DNA from: Pseudomonadota bacterium
GTDB lineage: Bacteria; Pseudomonadota; Gammaproteobacteria; Arenicellales; UBA868
NCBI GenBank assembly: GCA_016845525.1
Contig: JAERSQ010000222.1
Location: 1-37,819, forward strand
Reading direction: 5' to 3'
DNA length: 37,819 nt
The notes beneath the pieces were generated by a model. The model was not told where the DNA came from. It searched no databases and saw nothing but the letters and a program-made list of their open reading frames with translations. The translations under genes and the position numbers were made by a program. Positions 1-8,045 of this stretch are shown piece by piece (positions within the stretch are counted from its first letter, which is position 1; the number at the start of each line of letters is the position of its first letter).

Positions 1-84
1 CATCAGGCTCTGGTTGAACTGCCGGCGGCTCATCTGGCCCGTGGCGAGTTGCTCTACAACATCTTCTTTTTTCAGCTCTTTCAT
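1..84 (-). CDS. Start of a polyamine-type ABC substrate-binding protein (truncated by window edge)
   Basis: Only the first 28 codons lie in the window; the gene continues past base 1. The ATG at 84-82 is preceded by a strong ribosome binding site, AAGGAGGA, about 6 bases upstream. The peptide begins MKELKKEDVVEQL and then shows SRRQFNQSLM, which resembles the twin-arginine export signals of some spermidine/putrescine binding proteins (PotD family). The next two genes upstream on the same strand are polyamine catabolic genes. In Pseudomonas the order spuB-spuC-spuD places a polyamine binding protein exactly here. Seen: start, ribosome binding site and signal-like N-terminus. Inferred: the function, because no mature domain is visible. 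Confidence 0.6.
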   Translation of the reverse strand, partial: MKELKKEDVVEQLATGQMSRRQFNQSLM

Positions 85-136
85 CGTTGTTCCTCCTTAA
101 GTTCTCTTATGACTACGCAGAATTCTTGCTAACCGT

Positions 137-175
137 GATCCTGATTAGAATCGTTCGGATGCTCCTATATTAGGA
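137..175. promoter_or_regulatory. Two related inverted repeats upstream of the binding-protein gene
   Basis: Positions 163-175 form a perfect inverted repeat, TCCTA-TAT-TAGGA. Positions 137-152 form an imperfect one, GATCCTGATTAGAATC, with six of eight symmetric pairs. Both contain a TCCT-(A/G)AT-TAG-like core, and their centres are about 23 bases apart, roughly two helical turns. They lie in the 169-base gap between the aminotransferase stop and the binding-protein start. A dimeric repressor or activator could bind both. The regulator is unknown and no promoter hexamers were convincing. Confidence 0.35.
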
Positions 176-253
176 TATTTCGGGCCCATAGGTGAAGCCT
201 CTCGTGGCAACCGCAATTTAGCATCGTGCGCCGACGCCGAACCCCTTATCGAC

Positions 254-1615
254 CTAGGCTCGCACCTGTTCCAGAGTTTTGTCGAGCGCCTTTCCTGCGA
301 GATCGACAAGTTCATCGATCTGATCCTTGGACATGATCAGCGGCGGGGAGATAATCATGCTGTCCCCAACCGCTCGCATCACCAGGCCCAGGTCAGCCGC
401 GATATCGCGACAGAGCGGCCCCGTGCTGCCTGAGGGCTCAAACTGGGCCCGGGTTTCCTTGTCGGCAACAATCTCAAAAGCGCCTAAAAAGCCCAGTCCG
501 CGCACCTCACCCACCAGGGGGTGATCGGCGAGTTCGGCCCAGCGTTTTTGCAGGTAAGGCCCGGTTTCGGTACGCACCCGGTCAATAATCCCTTCGTCGC
601 GCAGAATGCGAATGTTGGCAGAGGCGACTGCGCATGCAGCCGGATGACCCGCGTAAGTCATACCGTGGGTGAATTCGCCCCCTTCTTCGATGATGACTCG
701 TGATATGTGATCTGCCACCATGACGCCGCCGATGGGCAGGTATCCCGAAGAGAGTCCCTTGGCAATCGGCATGAGGTCTGGTTTCAGACCATAGTAATCG
801 CTGGCAAACCATTCGCCCGTGCGGCCGAAGCCGCAGATGACTTCATCAGCTACCAGAAGAATCTGGTGGCGCTGACAAATCGCGCTGATTTCTGGCCAGT
901 ACGTCTCGGGCGGCACAATGACGCCCCCGGCACCCTGGATGGGTTCGGCAATAAAAGCCGCGACCCGGTGCTCGCCCAATTCTTCGATTTTCTGTTCCAG
1001 TTCGCCAGCGACTTTCTTGCCAAACTCATCGGGCGACAGGTCGCCCCCTTCCCGATACCAGAAGGGTTGGCCGATGTGCACAATGTCGGGAATCGGCAGG
1101 CCGCCTTGCTCATGCATTGAGGACATGCCGCCAAGACTGGCGCCCGCCATAGTGCTGCCGTGATAGGCGTTCTTTCTGCTGATGATGACCTGCTTATCAG
1201 GATGGCCCATACACTGCCAGAAGTAACGAGCCATCCGCACAACAGTATCGTTGGACTCGGAGCCCGAATTGGTCAGAAAGACATGAGTGAGATGGTCCTG
1301 GGTAATCTCGGACAGCAGCGCGGAGAGCTCAATGACGGGGGGGTGTGCTGTCTGGAAGAAACTGTTGTAGTAGGGCAATTCCTCGATCTGTTTGCGCGCG
1401 ACTTCGGCGAGATCCTTGCGTCCGTAGCCAACATTGACGCACCACAGGCCCGCCATGCCATCGAGCATTTGATGCCCATCGGAATCCCACAGGTAGACAC
1501 CCTCAGCGCGTTCAATAATGCGGGCACCGGTTTCATGCATCCGTTTGTGATCGGTAAACGGATGCAAAAAGTGGGCGTTATCCAGCGCCTGGTATTCAGC
1601 GGTGGTAAGCGTCAT
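254..1615 (-). CDS. spuC: Class III (omega) aminotransferase, putrescine/polyamine:pyruvate type
   Basis: This 453-residue PLP enzyme belongs to aminotransferase class III. It has the cofactor-binding LVADEVICGFGRTG segment (Asp257) and the Schiff-base lysine in LMPIAKGLSSG (Lys286). The N-terminal stretch with HFLHPFTDHKRM is typical of the putrescine/beta-alanine:pyruvate subgroup. I start at the ATG at 1615, which has AAGGAG just upstream; the frame stays open 14 codons further without a better signal. The glutamylpolyamine synthetase gene lies 133 bases upstream and a polyamine-type binding protein downstream, the SpuB-SpuC-SpuD order of Pseudomonas. The likely role is deamination of putrescine or a glutamylated polyamine with pyruvate as acceptor. 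Substrate choice cannot be read from sequence; related enzymes use other omega-amino compounds. Confidence 0.85.
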   Translation of the reverse strand: MTLTTAEYQALDNAHFLHPFTDHKRMHETGARIIERAEGVYLWDSDGHQMLDGMAGLWCVNVGYGRKDLAEVARKQIEELPYYNSFFQTAHPPVIELSALLSEITQDHLTHVFLTNSGSESNDTVVRMARYFWQCMGHPDKQVIISRKNAYHGSTMAGASLGGMSSMHEQGGLPIPDIVHIGQPFWYREGGDLSPDEFGKKVAGELEQKIEELGEHRVAAFIAEPIQGAGGVIVPPETYWPEISAICQRHQILLVADEVICGFGRTGEWFASDYYGLKPDLMPIAKGLSSGYLPIGGVMVADHISRVIIEEGGEFTHGMTYAGHPAACAVASANIRILRDEGIIDRVRTETGPYLQKRWAELADHPLVGEVRGLGFLGAFEIVADKETRAQFEPSGSTGPLCRDIAADLGLVMRAVGDSMIISPPLIMSKDQIDELVDLAGKALDKTLEQVRA

Positions 1616-1748
1616 GGGATGCTCCTTGGTAACATGTTTTTCGGCTCGGCCCCGCATCTTAGAAGTCAGAGATCTGCGCCGTCAACGCGATTTGGACGCC
1701 ACAAAATACGAAAAAGGATGTGGTTTTTGAATGAGGCACAGGCCTGAT

Positions 1749-3128
1749 TTAGACATTCAGCAGGAGATGTTCGCGTTCCCAGGAACTGATCACCTGCAGG
1801 AAGGTGTCATATTCACTTTCCTTGACGGCATGCCACGCCTGAACAAAACGCGTACCCAGCATCTCCTTAAGGTCGTCAGAGTTTTCAAGCGCCTGCAGAG
1901 ACTGCTCGAGACTGCGCGGCAATTCGTACGGCATGTCATAGGCGCTCGCGGTCACAGGCGCGCTGGGGTCAAGTCTTTGCTGCATCCCGAGCAGTCCGCA
2001 GGCGAGGCTCGCGGCAATCGCCAGATAGGGGTTGGCATCCGCGCCGGGCACCCGGTTTTCAACCCGGCGTGATTCGCGACCGGAGTCCGGCACGCGAAGA
2101 CCCACCGTGCGGTTGTCCAGGCCCCATTGGACGTTAATGGGTGCCGCGTGATAGCGGATCAGGCGGCGATAGGAGTTCACATTCGGCGCGAGTAACGACA
2201 ACGAAGCCGGCAAAAAGCGTTGCAGCCCACCGATATGTGCGTAAAAAAGCGGACTGGCCTCTCCATTGGCATCACTGAAGATATTCTCCTTGGTGTCTGT
2301 GCAGACCACACTTTGATGGATGTGCATGGCGCTGCCTGGTTCTTTTTCCATGGGCTTGGCCATGAAAGAGGCATACATCTTGTGCCTGAGTGCTGTTTCA
2401 CGCACGGTCCGCTTAAATAAGAAGGCCTGATCAGCGATCGCCACAGGGTCGCCATGCAGCAGGTTAACCTCCATTTGCGCGGCCCCGGCCTCGTGGTTGA
2501 GGGTCTCCAGCGAGATGTCGAGCCCCTCGCAGTAGTCATACAGATCCTCAAACAGCGGATCAAACTCATTTACGGCATCAATCGAAAAGGATTGGCGCCC
2601 TGATTCCGCGCGCCCGGAGCGGCCGACCGGGGGCTCCAGGGGGTAATCCGCGTCAGGATTGGGTTTAATCAGGTAAAACTCCAACTCGGGCGCCACGACG
2701 GGCTCCCAACCGTGCTCCCGATAGGCGTTGACAACTTTTTGCAGCACGTAGCGCGGCGCCATTTCAACAGGACTGCCATCGGCATAGAAGCAATCATGGA
2801 TGACGAGCGCCGTGGGTTCCTGTGTCCAGGGCACCAGCCGGAAACTGTCAAGATCCGGCTTGAGGAAAATATCTTTGTCCGCAGGGTCCACTGCGCTTTG
2901 GTCTTCCGGGTATTCGCCGGTAACCGTCTGAAGGAATATCGCCTCTGGAAGGCGCATCCCAATCTCTTCGCTGTATTTATGCGCCGGGATCAGTTTCCCT
3001 CGCGCAATGCCCGTCATGTCAGGGATGACCGCTTCAATCTCGTCAATCCGGTTGTCACGCAGCCACTGCCTGATGCTGCGATCGGGAACCGCATCAGTTG
3101 TATCAATGGAATGTAATTTGTCGGACAT
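1749..3128 (-). CDS. spuB: Glutamine-synthetase family protein, probable gamma-glutamylpolyamine synthetase
   Basis: At 459 residues it has the length of the PuuA/SpuB branch of the glutamine synthetase family. Catalytic-domain landmarks are visible: ELEFYL (metal-binding glutamate region), NHEAGAAQMEVN, MHIHQS (ATP/metal histidine loop), and NRTVGLRVP followed by RRVENRVPGADANPYLA. These enzymes ligate glutamate to an amine using ATP, the first step of glutamylated polyamine breakdown. The ATG at 3128 has AGAGG upstream. The gene leads an apparent operon with the aminotransferase and the binding protein. Its pairing with a class III aminotransferase argues against a plain ammonia-assimilating GlnA, as does the absence of the conserved adenylylation-site tail. 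Whether it uses putrescine, spermidine or another monoamine is not decidable here. Confidence 0.85.
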   Translation of the reverse strand: MSDKLHSIDTTDAVPDRSIRQWLRDNRIDEIEAVIPDMTGIARGKLIPAHKYSEEIGMRLPEAIFLQTVTGEYPEDQSAVDPADKDIFLKPDLDSFRLVPWTQEPTALVIHDCFYADGSPVEMAPRYVLQKVVNAYREHGWEPVVAPELEFYLIKPNPDADYPLEPPVGRSGRAESGRQSFSIDAVNEFDPLFEDLYDYCEGLDISLETLNHEAGAAQMEVNLLHGDPVAIADQAFLFKRTVRETALRHKMYASFMAKPMEKEPGSAMHIHQSVVCTDTKENIFSDANGEASPLFYAHIGGLQRFLPASLSLLAPNVNSYRRLIRYHAAPINVQWGLDNRTVGLRVPDSGRESRRVENRVPGADANPYLAIAASLACGLLGMQQRLDPSAPVTASAYDMPYELPRSLEQSLQALENSDDLKEMLGTRFVQAWHAVKESEYDTFLQVISSWEREHLLLNV

Positions 3129-3213
3129 AAAGCCTCTGAAACTGTGAAAACCTGCGGAAGTGTAACCAAGCAGACATCATTGCAACAGGTTTTGCAGATA
3201 TGATCTTTATCAG

Positions 3214-3250
3214 AGTTTCATGATGGTGGGATTGACCCCACCGTGAAACT
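3214..3250. promoter_or_regulatory. Long inverted repeat in the spuB / ABC binding-protein divergent intergenic region
   Basis: Outer arms AGTTTCA (3214-3220) and TGAAACT (3244-3250) are perfectly complementary. Inner arms GGTGGG (3225-3230) and CCCACC (3237-3242) are also perfect, giving 13 paired positions around an ATTGAC loop. No T-tract follows on either strand, so it does not look like an intrinsic terminator. It sits about 90 bases from spuB and 170 bases from the ABC operon in the 289-base divergent spacer (3129-3417). It could be an operator or an RNA structure in a long leader. A TATGAT -10-like hexamer lies at 3199-3204 without a good -35. Nothing else in the spacer is recognisable. 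Confidence 0.4.
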
Positions 3251-3417
3251 GTTCGACAATGTCGCTCGCTGTTCTGGTCCGTTTTGCGTTTGGTGTCGCT
3301 GAAAAACCGCTTCTGTGGCTCCTACAGAGGCTCTAAATTGCGGAACAAAGAAGGATTGGGATGGATAGAGCGTGGTTTCAATAGAAATCTGATACTCAAA
3401 ATGTGAGGAGAATAGGA

Positions 3418-4671
3418 ATGGAAAAAGTGCGTAAATTGACGTCAGCGCTGGGCCTCGTTGCAGGCCTCTTCGGGCTGGCATCGCTGAGCGGCCCAGCTTT
3501 GGCCGCCGACTGCCCCATCAAGATCGGCGGTCTGGCTCCGCTTTCTGCCCCAGGCTCTGTGACGGGCGGGGAAGCGATGCGGGACGCCATGCTTCTGGCG
3601 CAACGGGACATCAATGCTGCCGGCGGTGTACTCGGCTGCGATATTGAAGTCGTCATTGCCGATACTGAAGGTCTGCCAGAGAAAGCACGAGCGCTGATGG
3701 AAAAACTGATCACCCAGGACGGCGTCGTAGCCGTGGGCGGCGGTTATCACAGTTCCGTTGGAGTAGCGGGCAAGGACGTCGCCAATGATCGCGGCATCCC
3801 TGTAGTCTTTGCTGAAACCTGGAACGACACCATTACCGGCGACAAGCAGAAGTACATTTTCCGTATTGCGCCGCTTAGCTCCTGGGCTTCTGGCGTGATC
3901 TGGCAGTTTGCCGCTCAAGCGCCTGGCGTGGAGAAAGTCGCCATCGTGACCGAGAACACCGATTACGGCATCCCGGCTGCGGCAGAGTGCGAAAAGGGTC
4001 TCGCCTCCAAAGGTATCAGCAGCACCACCTTTGGTGTCGATATTGGTACGCAGGATTTTGCCGGTATCGTGGAGCGCGTGAAAGCCGAAGATCCGGATTA
4101 CGTGATCGTTCTGCTGACCGGTGAAGCCGGATTCAACTACGCCCAGCAGGCAGCCGACGCGGGTATCGGCCCCATGGATCTCATGTTCCACGCCAACCAG
4201 GCGGGTCTTGAGAGTAAAGCCTGGTGGGAAAACGTCCCTGATGGCAATCTGGCCTTTATGGCGAGAATCGGAGTCCCGGAGACCATGTACAACGAAAGCG
4301 CTCTGAAGTTTGCCGAAGACTATAAGGCGAAAACTGGCAAAACCGGTGTTGAAAGTTACGCACTGGAAGCCTATGACTCCATCGGCGTATTGGCCCAGGC
4401 GATTAATGAAGCCGGTTCCACCAGCGGGGATGCCATCGTTGATGCACTGGAAAACATCAGCCACGAGGGTACTCTGGGGCGGATCTACTTCCCCTATGGC
4501 ACCAAAAAAGATCCTTCCGCCGACGGCAAAGGGGATGAATGGTGGCATCAGTGGCCTGATCCTGCGATCACAATGGTCCAGTATCAGAAAGAGGGCGAGC
4601 CTTCAAATACGATGACGATTGTGTATCCAGACGTCTACAAAACGGGCGACCCGGTCTACGTCGGAAACTGA
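3418..4671 (+). CDS. Branched-chain/amide-type ABC transporter periplasmic binding protein
   Basis: This is a 417-residue type I periplasmic binding protein (Peripla_BP_6/LivJ-like family). A Sec signal peptide ends near GPALA-ADC. The mature protein opens with IKIGGLAPLSAPGSVTGGEA, the usual first strand and ligand-binding loop, followed by the AQRDINAAGGVLG helix. ATG 3418 is chosen because GAGGAG lies 7 bases upstream; the frame also has a GTG at 3403, inside that ribosome binding site. It is the first gene of a complete Liv-type import operon (two permeases, two ATPases). A carbon-nitrogen hydrolase downstream suggests an amide, urea-like or amino-acid ligand, but the sequence does not identify it. 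A strong hairpin separates it from the membrane genes. Confidence 0.88.
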   Translation: MEKVRKLTSALGLVAGLFGLASLSGPALAADCPIKIGGLAPLSAPGSVTGGEAMRDAMLLAQRDINAAGGVLGCDIEVVIADTEGLPEKARALMEKLITQDGVVAVGGGYHSSVGVAGKDVANDRGIPVVFAETWNDTITGDKQKYIFRIAPLSSWASGVIWQFAAQAPGVEKVAIVTENTDYGIPAAAECEKGLASKGISSTTFGVDIGTQDFAGIVERVKAEDPDYVIVLLTGEAGFNYAQQAADAGIGPMDLMFHANQAGLESKAWWENVPDGNLAFMARIGVPETMYNESALKFAEDYKAKTGKTGVESYALEAYDSIGVLAQAINEAGSTSGDAIVDALENISHEGTLGRIYFPYGTKKDPSADGKGDEWWHQWPDPAITMVQYQKEGEPSNTMTIVYPDVYKTGDPVYVGN

Positions 4672-4696
4672 TCGTATTTTTTGAGTCATTTGAAAA

Positions 4697-4729
4697 AGCG
4701 GGGTGGGTGCGATCTGCGCCCACCCCGCT
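4697..4729 (+). terminator. Strong hairpin between binding-protein and permease genes (attenuating terminator)
   Basis: Arms AGCGGGGTGGG (4697-4707) and CCCACCCCGCT (4719-4729) are perfectly complementary, and the stem can extend inward by three more pairs including one G-T. An A-run precedes the stem and CACTTTTGT follows, so the U-tract is short and interrupted. It begins 25 bases after the binding-protein stop codon. Structures here commonly stabilise the binding-protein mRNA and reduce read-through into the permease genes, giving excess binding protein. Confidence 0.65.
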
Positions 4730-4786
4730 CACTTTTGTGTTAACCGTTGTAAACGGCAGGCGCTGCCGGCTGGCATGATCTGAGCA

Positions 4787-6055
4787 ATGCAATATTCAAG
4801 TATTTTCTGGTGGACGATTCTTTGGATTGTTTTCTGGGGTATCACCGGCGGCGTCGGCACCCGCAGGGTCTACCTGCGTAAAGACCTGGATACGTCCAAC
4901 GCAACGCTCGGCGGTTCGCTGATCGGTGCCGCGTTTGGTCCGTTTGGGCTGGCACCGCTCTGGTGGAAAAGCCCCGAGATCGGCCGGGTCATGATCACGC
5001 TATCGTCGCTGGTGGTGATCGGCATTATTGCGGTGGCATTCGCCAACGCGGATCCTGAAAACAACTGCGTGTCAAACGGATCTTTTGTCGCTTCCCAGAT
5101 TACCAACGGACTTATCATCGGCATCATTTACGGCCTGATGGCAATGGGTCTCACGCTGATTTTTTCGATCCTCGGGATCGTCAGTTTTGCCCATGGCGCC
5201 TTTTACATGATTGGCGGCATGCTGGTTTACTACATCATTAATATCTGGTTTCCCGGAACCCATCCCCTCATCGGCGTGTTGGGTTCGTGCTTGGCGACTT
5301 TCTCCATGGGAGCGCTTTTTGAGCGGCTTTTCCTGACGCCGATGTATGACGGACGGGTTGAGCGACCCGTTGAATACGGCATCCTGGTGACCTTCGGACT
5401 TTCTTTTACGCTGACTTACCTGGTCGCAGCCCTGGCAGGTTTCCACCCTGTGAAAGTAAAGCGGTTTTTTGACTTTCCGAGGATTCGGCTGCCGGACAGT
5501 TCCGATCCCTGGCTGATCAAGACGAGCCGGGGCAACATGGAACTGTTCGATACCGTATCGATCTCCAATCCCCGGTTTGTCGCAGCGATTCTTTCCATCA
5601 TGGTGCTGATCGGCCTGCTGTTGTTCCTGCACCGCACCTGGACCGGCAAGGGGCTTCGGGCCGTCAGCCAGGATCGGGATGCCGCAGCCATCACCGGAAT
5701 CAATCCCAATCGGATGAACATGTTGGCCTTCGCGCTTGGCTGTATGGTGGCATCGTTGTCGGGTGCCGTGCTGGTTCAGGCGTTCTCCTGGCTTCCCATT
5801 GTTGGCCAGATTCCTGAGATGCGGTCTTTCGTTATTGTGGTGCTGGGAGGATTGGGATCCTTGCCGGGCGCTTTTGTGGGCGGCACGCTGGTCGGACTGG
5901 TGGAGGCAGCGGGGACGGGCTGTGTCCCGAATCCGCAAAAGGCGTCGAGTTATATCCCGGCCTACGGGATGATCATCCTGACCATCATGCTGCTGCTGCG
6001 GCCGATGGGACTCTTCGGGCGGAAGTTTGCGAGCGGGGCGCACGGTAAGTTTTGA
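4787..6055 (+). CDS. livH: LivH-type ABC permease with an extra N-terminal membrane region
   Basis: The protein has 422 residues, whereas LivH-type permeases are usually about 290-310. The canonical core starts near residue 100: QITNGLIIGIIYGLMAMGLT, then the GIVSFAHGAFYMIGG loop, and later AVSQDRDAAAITGIN, the coupling-helix region that contacts the ATPases. The first 100 residues hold hydrophobic segments at about 6-24 and 68-86, plus a weaker glycine-rich one at 41-60 separated by charged TRRVYLRKDLD. That part is not a normal LivH element. The ATG at 4787 has only a weak upstream purine stretch. An internal start at Met69 would remove most of the extension, so expression of the full form needs testing. 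Its stop overlaps the livM start. Confidence 0.85.
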   Translation: MQYSSIFWWTILWIVFWGITGGVGTRRVYLRKDLDTSNATLGGSLIGAAFGPFGLAPLWWKSPEIGRVMITLSSLVVIGIIAVAFANADPENNCVSNGSFVASQITNGLIIGIIYGLMAMGLTLIFSILGIVSFAHGAFYMIGGMLVYYIINIWFPGTHPLIGVLGSCLATFSMGALFERLFLTPMYDGRVERPVEYGILVTFGLSFTLTYLVAALAGFHPVKVKRFFDFPRIRLPDSSDPWLIKTSRGNMELFDTVSISNPRFVAAILSIMVLIGLLLFLHRTWTGKGLRAVSQDRDAAAITGINPNRMNMLAFALGCMVASLSGAVLVQAFSWLPIVGQIPEMRSFVIVVLGGLGSLPGAFVGGTLVGLVEAAGTGCVPNPQKASSYIPAYGMIILTIMLLLRPMGLFGRKFASGAHGKF

Positions 6056-7275
6056 AAAGGCAAAACGTCCCTCAGCTGCTGGGCGCCCTCATCGTGGCGT
6101 TCTTTGTCGCCCTGCCGTTCGTCTATACGGGGGGCAACTATGACTACATCATGCACATCTGCATCATTGGCTTTTTCTATGCCATTCTGGCGTCCAGCTG
6201 GTCGATGCTTGCAGGTTATGCGGGTCAGTTCTCATTTGGGCACATGGCCTTTATGGGCTTAGGCGCTTATACCACTGCGCTTTTCTGTCATTATTTTTTC
6301 ATCTCGCCGGAACCCACCGGGATCTGCACTGAGTTTGCAATTGGCGGTCACTACCTGATCGTTAAGAACCCCATCGGGGTGACCTCGACCACCTTGACCC
6401 AGGACTGTCTCGCGCAGGCCATGGATAAATGGAACGGCACGGTCGAAGTGACGTCAATGCCGGTGTGGCTCGGTATTATTTTAGGCACCGTGGTGGGGGG
6501 TATTTTTGGCTTTTTGATCGGGCTTTTGGTACTGCGTCTGCGGGCTGCGTATCTTGCGCTTTTTACCCTGGGCTTTTCGGAGATCCTGCGGGCTACCATC
6601 AGCGCCGAGATTCAGATCACCCGCGGTCAGGCCGGCCTCGAGCTGCCAAGTCTGTTTGAAAACGGCATCACGATTGCCGGACATTTCTTCAGCAAAACAG
6701 ACAAGATTCCGCCGTATTTTGTGATGTTCTTTTTATTGCTGGGTTGTCTTGCGGTGCTGTATTGGCTCTCACAGTCTCGTTTTGGGCTTTTTGTCCGTGC
6801 CCTGCGCGAAGACCAGGACGCGGCGGCCGCACTGGGCGTCAATACCACGCGATACAAGGTACTGGTTTTTGTCGTCACGTCATCGATGGCGGCGCTGGCC
6901 GGTACGGTCTATGCACACTACGTCACGATCATTACGCCGAATAACCTGATGATTCTGCAGATGAGCCTGGTCGTGGCGATGGCGGTGATTGCAGGCGTCG
7001 AAAGTTTTATTGCGGCCGCGATTGGTGCCATCTTGATCGAATTCATTCTGGAAATGCTGCGCACGAGTTTCTCCATCGGCGGCATTACGGTGGATATGTC
7101 CCTCTGGCGGCTGGTGTTCTTTGGAGTGGTTTTGATGCTGACACTCCGGTTTGCCAGAAACGGGCTCCTGGTGCCGATTATTGACTTCTTTACTCGTGGT
7201 CATGTGGCGGCGGAGACGGTGGCGCGTCGGAAGGACGATGCGGCAGAAACGGAAAGCCGGGAGACACAATCATGA
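6052..7275 (+). CDS. livM: LivM-type ABC transporter permease
   Basis: This 407-residue inner-membrane permease has the LivM signature: GYAGQFSFGHMAFMGLGAYT near the N-terminus and ALREDQDAAAALGVN, the cytoplasmic coupling loop, near residue 260. Several hydrophobic helices flank these. The start is a TTG at 6052 overlapping the livH stop as TTGA. A later start would remove the first transmembrane helix, and no ATG or GTG precedes that helix in frame. A periplasmic-type insertion around residues 90-130 (with CTEF and DCLAQAM) separates early helices. The polar C-terminal tail after the last helix is rich in charged residues. It pairs with LivH to form the pore. Confidence 0.88.
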   Translation: MKRQNVPQLLGALIVAFFVALPFVYTGGNYDYIMHICIIGFFYAILASSWSMLAGYAGQFSFGHMAFMGLGAYTTALFCHYFFISPEPTGICTEFAIGGHYLIVKNPIGVTSTTLTQDCLAQAMDKWNGTVEVTSMPVWLGIILGTVVGGIFGFLIGLLVLRLRAAYLALFTLGFSEILRATISAEIQITRGQAGLELPSLFENGITIAGHFFSKTDKIPPYFVMFFLLLGCLAVLYWLSQSRFGLFVRALREDQDAAAALGVNTTRYKVLVFVVTSSMAALAGTVYAHYVTIITPNNLMILQMSLVVAMAVIAGVESFIAAAIGAILIEFILEMLRTSFSIGGITVDMSLWRLVFFGVVLMLTLRFARNGLLVPIIDFFTRGHVAAETVARRKDDAAETESRETQS

Positions 7276-8045
7276 TCGAGCTCAGTGTCTCCCGACTCAA
7301 CAAGCGCTTTGGCGGCAACCATGTGCTGAAGGATGTGTCCTTTGATATCAGCGGCGCAGAGATGATCGGGCTGATTGGACCAAACGGTGCCGGCAAGACA
7401 ACGCTGACCAATGTGCTGGATGGCGCGATCAAACCCAACAGCGGCACGGTGTATCTCAACGGTACCCGCATTGACCAGTTGCCGTCATTTGAGGTGGCCA
7501 AGGCGGGGCTGGGCCGAACCTTTCAGGTGACCCGCTCTTTTAGGCGCATGACCGTGCTGGAGAATCTTTATGTGCCCGCAATGGCGCAGGGACGCAGTCA
7601 CAAGAGCGGTGAAGTAAAAGAAGAAGCGCTTGAGGTGCTGGATTTCCTCACCATGGCGCACCTGCGCAATGAGTATGCCCGGGCGCTTTCCGGCGGCCAG
7701 CAAAAACTGCTCGAATTGGGCCGGTTACTCATGCTGGATCCCGACGTGATCATCCTGGACGAGCCTTTTGCCGGCGTGCATCCGAAACTGATGGAAGTGA
7801 TCTACGAATACATCCGTCGGGTAAATGAGCGTGGCAAGGCCATGATTATCATCAGCCACCAGATGGATTCCATCTTCGCCTTGTGCAAGAGACTGCTGGT
7901 ACTGAACTATGGCGACCTGATCGCCGACGATACGCCCGAGAACGTCAAGAATGATCCCGTTGTGATCGAAGCTTATCTCGGCACGACGGAAGACCGTTCC
8001 GGAACGGGACAGCATGATGACGAAACGAGGCCTGCCGATGGCTGA
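7272..8045 (+). CDS. livG: LivG-type ABC transporter ATPase
   Basis: This 257-residue ATPase contains all nucleotide-binding elements: Walker A GPNGAGKTT, the Q-loop near GRTFQVTRSF, the ABC signature LSGGQQKLLELG, Walker B VIILDEP and the H-loop in IIISHQ. The GLGRTFQ stretch and the overall length are typical of LivG rather than LivF. The ATG overlaps the livM stop as ATGA, implying translational coupling. It would form a heterodimer with the following LivF-type ATPase and drive import through the two permeases. Confidence 0.92.
   Translation: MIELSVSRLNKRFGGNHVLKDVSFDISGAEMIGLIGPNGAGKTTLTNVLDGAIKPNSGTVYLNGTRIDQLPSFEVAKAGLGRTFQVTRSFRRMTVLENLYVPAMAQGRSHKSGEVKEEALEVLDFLTMAHLRNEYARALSGGQQKLLELGRLLMLDPDVIILDEPFAGVHPKLMEVIYEYIRRVNERGKAMIIISHQMDSIFALCKRLLVLNYGDLIADDTPENVKNDPVVIEAYLGTTEDRSGTGQHDDETRPADG

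Noticed and set aside
3275-3287. Possible sigma-54 promoter (TGG...GC)
   Set aside because: The spacing between GG and GC is 8 bases, whereas sigma-54 promoters need 10.
3442-4548. Long open frame antisense to the ABC binding-protein gene (368 codons)
   Set aside because: It is entirely opposite a convincing signal-peptide-bearing gene and has no recognisable domain.
5072-6043. Long open frame antisense to livH (323 codons)
   Set aside because: Its product is rich in Gln, His and Arg, typical of the shadow of a membrane-protein gene, and no domain was recognised.
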